Assembly (NCBI GenBank): GCA_003210135.1 | Contig: QCNK01000001.1 | Span: 1 to 64,000, forward strand | Length of the DNA stretch: 64,000 nucleotides | Origin: Prochlorococcus sp. AG-424-P23 | GTDB taxonomy: Bacteria > Cyanobacteriota > Cyanobacteriia > PCC-6307 > Cyanobiaceae | Direction of reading: 5' to 3' | Program-made: the position numbers and the translations under genes | The notes under the pieces: generated by a model | Told to the model about the DNA's origin: nothing | Databases searched by the model: none | Seen by the model: only the letters and a program-made list of their open reading frames with translations | Shown: positions 62,046 to 64,000 of the stretch, one piece after another | Layout of the letters: each line of letters opens with the position of its first letter | Numbering within the stretch: position 1 is the stretch's first letter

Positions 62046-62606
62046 TTAGGATGATTTTGGATAATAGGTAATTTTATTAGTCTTCCTAAATAAAGATAAC
62101 CTTCCTGGGCCTGCGCATAGAAAGTATAGAGAAATAGCACCATATATAAATGACAATTCGAATGCATAGTTGTGACCTTCTACTACTGCGAGAGGAAAAC
62201 CTTCGAGTCCTGTGTCGAGGAAATGAAAATAAACAGCAAATGCCATTGTCGAGAATAGTCCCAATGAAGAAAGCCTTGCAAAAATGCCCAAAGCCAATCC
62301 AGCGGGGCAAACTAATTGAGTAATAGCTGCTCCAAAAGTCCAAATAACTGGATCGCCTGGCAAAAATGGGAAATACTTGCCAACTACAAACTCGGCAAAA
62401 CCCTGAGGATCCTGAAGTTTCTCAAGGCCATGATGAATCATTAAAGTACAAAACCCGATCCGTAAAATAAAAATTGATAATTCTCCAAGAATATTTACTT
62501 CTGATCCGGAAGAGGAATTAGCTACTACTACTTCAACTTTTTGGGGAGCTTTAGACCTATTCATGCTAGCTGTTTGAACCTGATTAGTTTGTGTTTTGTC
62601 TTCCAT
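62046..62606 (-). CDS. DoxX-family membrane protein
   Basis: The 186-residue product has a polar N-terminus (1-38) and about four transmembrane segments (43-65, 80-105, 112-130, 143-163), with LRIGFCTLMIHHGLEKLQDP and the conserved AGLALGIFARLSSL. DoxX proteins are small membrane proteins sometimes linked to redox or sulfur metabolism. The exact role in cyanobacteria is unknown. Confidence 0.85.
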   Translation of the reverse strand: MEDKTQTNQVQTASMNRSKAPQKVEVVVANSSSGSEVNILGELSIFILRIGFCTLMIHHGLEKLQDPQGFAEFVVGKYFPFLPGDPVIWTFGAAITQLVCPAGLALGIFARLSSLGLFSTMAFAVYFHFLDTGLEGFPLAVVEGHNYAFELSFIYGAISLYFLCAGPGRLSLFRKTNKITYYPKSS

Positions 62607-62710
62607 ACTTCAAATTTTTTTAATTATTCTAGTTAATAAAGTAGATCTTTTGGAAGAATATGATTAATAAATTAAAAAAACTAAGCAAACTTGCAGATGA
62701 CATTACAAAT

Positions 62711-63907
62711 TCAGGAAGCTATATTAATCAACTTTTCTATAACATCCGCAACAACTTTGTCAGGTGTAGATGCACCTGATGTAATTCCTACATTAATATT
62801 TCCACTAGGTAAAAAATTATTTTTCAATTCTAAATCTGAACCTAAAGGTTTATGTAATATTGAGTTTTCTTCAACTGATATCCTTTCTGGTGTATCTATG
62901 TGAAAAGAAGCAATATTCTTAGTAATTGCTATTTCCTGCAAATGAGTAGTATTAGAGGAGTTGAAACCTCCGATAACGACCATAATATCGAGTTCTTCAT
63001 CAACTAAAGAAAACATTGCATCTTGTCTTTCTTCAGTCGCATCACAAATTGTATTAAAGGCTAAAAAGTGACTATTAAGTTTTTCTGGTCCAAATTTTCT
63101 TAGCATCGTTCTTTCAAAAACCTTACCAATTTCTTCGGTCTCACTCTTAAGCATAGTTGTCTGGTTGGCAACTCCTACTCTATCTAAATCTTTATCTGGA
63201 TCAAATCCATTAGAACAAGCCTTAGCAAATTTGTTCATAAACTCATTTCTGTTACCTCTGCCCAAAATATATTCAGATACATAATTTGCTTCCTCTAGAT
63301 CAAGTAAAACTAAATACTTACCTGCAAATGAGCTTGTAGCCAGAGTCTCTTCATGCTTAAATTTTCCATGAATTATAGATGTGAAAACATGTTTTTTATG
63401 TTTCTCAACGGTATGCCAAACCTTAGAAACCCAAGGACAAGTTGTGTCTATAATATGACATCCTTTCTCATGAAGGAGTTTCATTTCTTGAACAGTAGCC
63501 CCGAAAGCAGGCAGAATAACTACATCCCCATCAGAAACCAATGAATAGTCCTTTATCCCATTTTTAGCTGAAATGAACTTTACATTCATCTTTCTCAGGT
63601 GATCATTAACTGAAGGGTTATGAATTATTTCGTTTGTTATCCAAATATTCTCGTTAGGATAATGTCTCCTAGTCTCATAAGCCATTGCCACAGCTCTTTC
63701 TACTCCCCAACAAAAGCCAAAGGCTTGAGCCAATTTAATTTTTAGTCTGCCATTAGTGTAGGTAAAATTATTATCCCTTATGGAACTTATCAAATCACTT
63801 TCGTAAGCTTCTTCTAAAGCTTGTGCTCTTTTTGTTGGAGAATCGAAACCTCTTCTATTGTATCTATCAGAATGATGAAGAGATCTTCTAAAAGCTTGAG
63901 TATCCAT
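62711..63907 (-). CDS. ispH: 4-hydroxy-3-methylbut-2-enyl diphosphate reductase
   Basis: The 398-residue product is the cyanobacterial/plant-type IspH, longer than the E. coli enzyme. Conserved Fe-S cysteines are Cys66 ([10 protein letters not shown]), Cys157 (DTTCPWVSK) and Cys287 ([11 protein letters not shown]). Other motifs are NPSVNDHL and [11 protein letters not shown]. It makes isopentenyl and dimethylallyl diphosphate, the last step of the MEP pathway feeding carotenoids, chlorophyll phytyl chains and plastoquinone. Confidence 0.97.
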   Translation of the reverse strand: MDTQAFRRSLHHSDRYNRRGFDSPTKRAQALEEAYESDLISSIRDNNFTYTNGRLKIKLAQAFGFCWGVERAVAMAYETRRHYPNENIWITNEIIHNPSVNDHLRKMNVKFISAKNGIKDYSLVSDGDVVILPAFGATVQEMKLLHEKGCHIIDTTCPWVSKVWHTVEKHKKHVFTSIIHGKFKHEETLATSSFAGKYLVLLDLEEANYVSEYILGRGNRNEFMNKFAKACSNGFDPDKDLDRVGVANQTTMLKSETEEIGKVFERTMLRKFGPEKLNSHFLAFNTICDATEERQDAMFSLVDEELDIMVVIGGFNSSNTTHLQEIAITKNIASFHIDTPERISVEENSILHKPLGSDLELKNNFLPSGNINVGITSGASTPDKVVADVIEKLINIAS

Positions 63908-63939
63908 TTAAAGATATTACAACATTTTAAATAATTTTT

Positions 63940-63976
63940 GAAAAAAAAAAGGAACCTGACATAAGTCAAGTTCCTA
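63940..63976 (-). terminator. Minus-strand terminator beyond the right end of ispH
   Basis: On the minus strand AGGAAC...GTTCCT forms a stem with an inner TGAC/GTCA extension and one mismatch. It is followed by nine or more T residues. Because it lies upstream of ispH, it should terminate a minus-strand gene located past the right window edge, isolating ispH from it. Confidence 0.7.
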
Positions 63977-64000
63977 AAAAATAATTTAAGTTAGATTATT

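Overview
The window is a contiguous piece of a very AT-rich cyanobacterial chromosome that I assign to Prochlorococcus, most likely a high-light-adapted strain. The evidence is the low-GC, tightly packed gene order, several photosystem II genes (psbB, psbT, psbM, psbK, psbE, psbF, psbL, psbJ), petB/petD, ndhC-K-J, chlD, and above all a lone degenerate phycoerythrin beta gene facing a CpeS-type lyase with no alpha subunit beside it. I cannot fix the strain from sequence alone.

Layout. 1-4775 is the rRNA operon on the minus strand (16S, tRNA-Ile, tRNA-Ala, 23S; the 3' end of 23S and any 5S lie outside the window). 5388-9360 holds a GH100 invertase, petD and petB, and the D1-processing protease ctpA. 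9398-12590 holds an HD hydrolase and minCDE. 12656-15012 holds tRNA-Thr, a small membrane protein coupled to a TsaC-like gene, prmC, psbM and a ferredoxin. 15235-21274 holds psbB-psbT, nrdR, ribosomal protein S1, metK and a pentulose kinase. 21361-24297 is the least ordinary part: tRNA-Phe, a duplicated 3' tRNA-Phe fragment, a small secreted protein, a TVP38-like membrane protein, and the cpeS/cpeB relic. 24475-30537 holds a UvrD/PcrA helicase, a CCA-adding-type nucleotidyltransferase and an oxidoreductase-SelD fusion. 30548-35516 holds mtnP, the rubA-ycf48-psbEFLJ operon and ndhCKJ. 35513-43519 holds a YvcK-like protein, an MlaF/MlaD-like pair, chlD, folK, a Nudix hydrolase and a photolyase. 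43549-53608 is mixed metabolism (DegT aminotransferase, FabI, HisB, carotenoid oxygenase, RdgB, phosphohexomutase, a RecB-like nuclease, YgfZ, PyrE, tRNA-Met). 53627-63907 holds a CBS-domain membrane protein, a Gfo/Idh/MocA oxidoreductase, psbK, tgt, cobS, a histidine kinase, a DUF3155 protein, an esterase, purH, a DoxX protein and ispH.

How the genes work together. The window is dominated by core photosynthesis (PSII subunits plus their assembly factors CtpA, RubA and Ycf48; cytochrome b6f; NDH-1; Mg-chelatase), cell division (MinCDE), translation, and nucleotide and cofactor synthesis. Neighbouring convergent genes repeatedly touch or overlap at their 3' ends, a sign of strong streamlining.

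I found no CRISPR array, prophage, insertion sequence or recognisable defence operon. The observations most worth following are the tRNA-Phe 3' duplication (possible integration scar, 21410-21687), the exact 45-bp tandem duplication that separates two formerly overlapping convergent genes (43491-43580), and the cpeS/cpeB relic (23253-24297).
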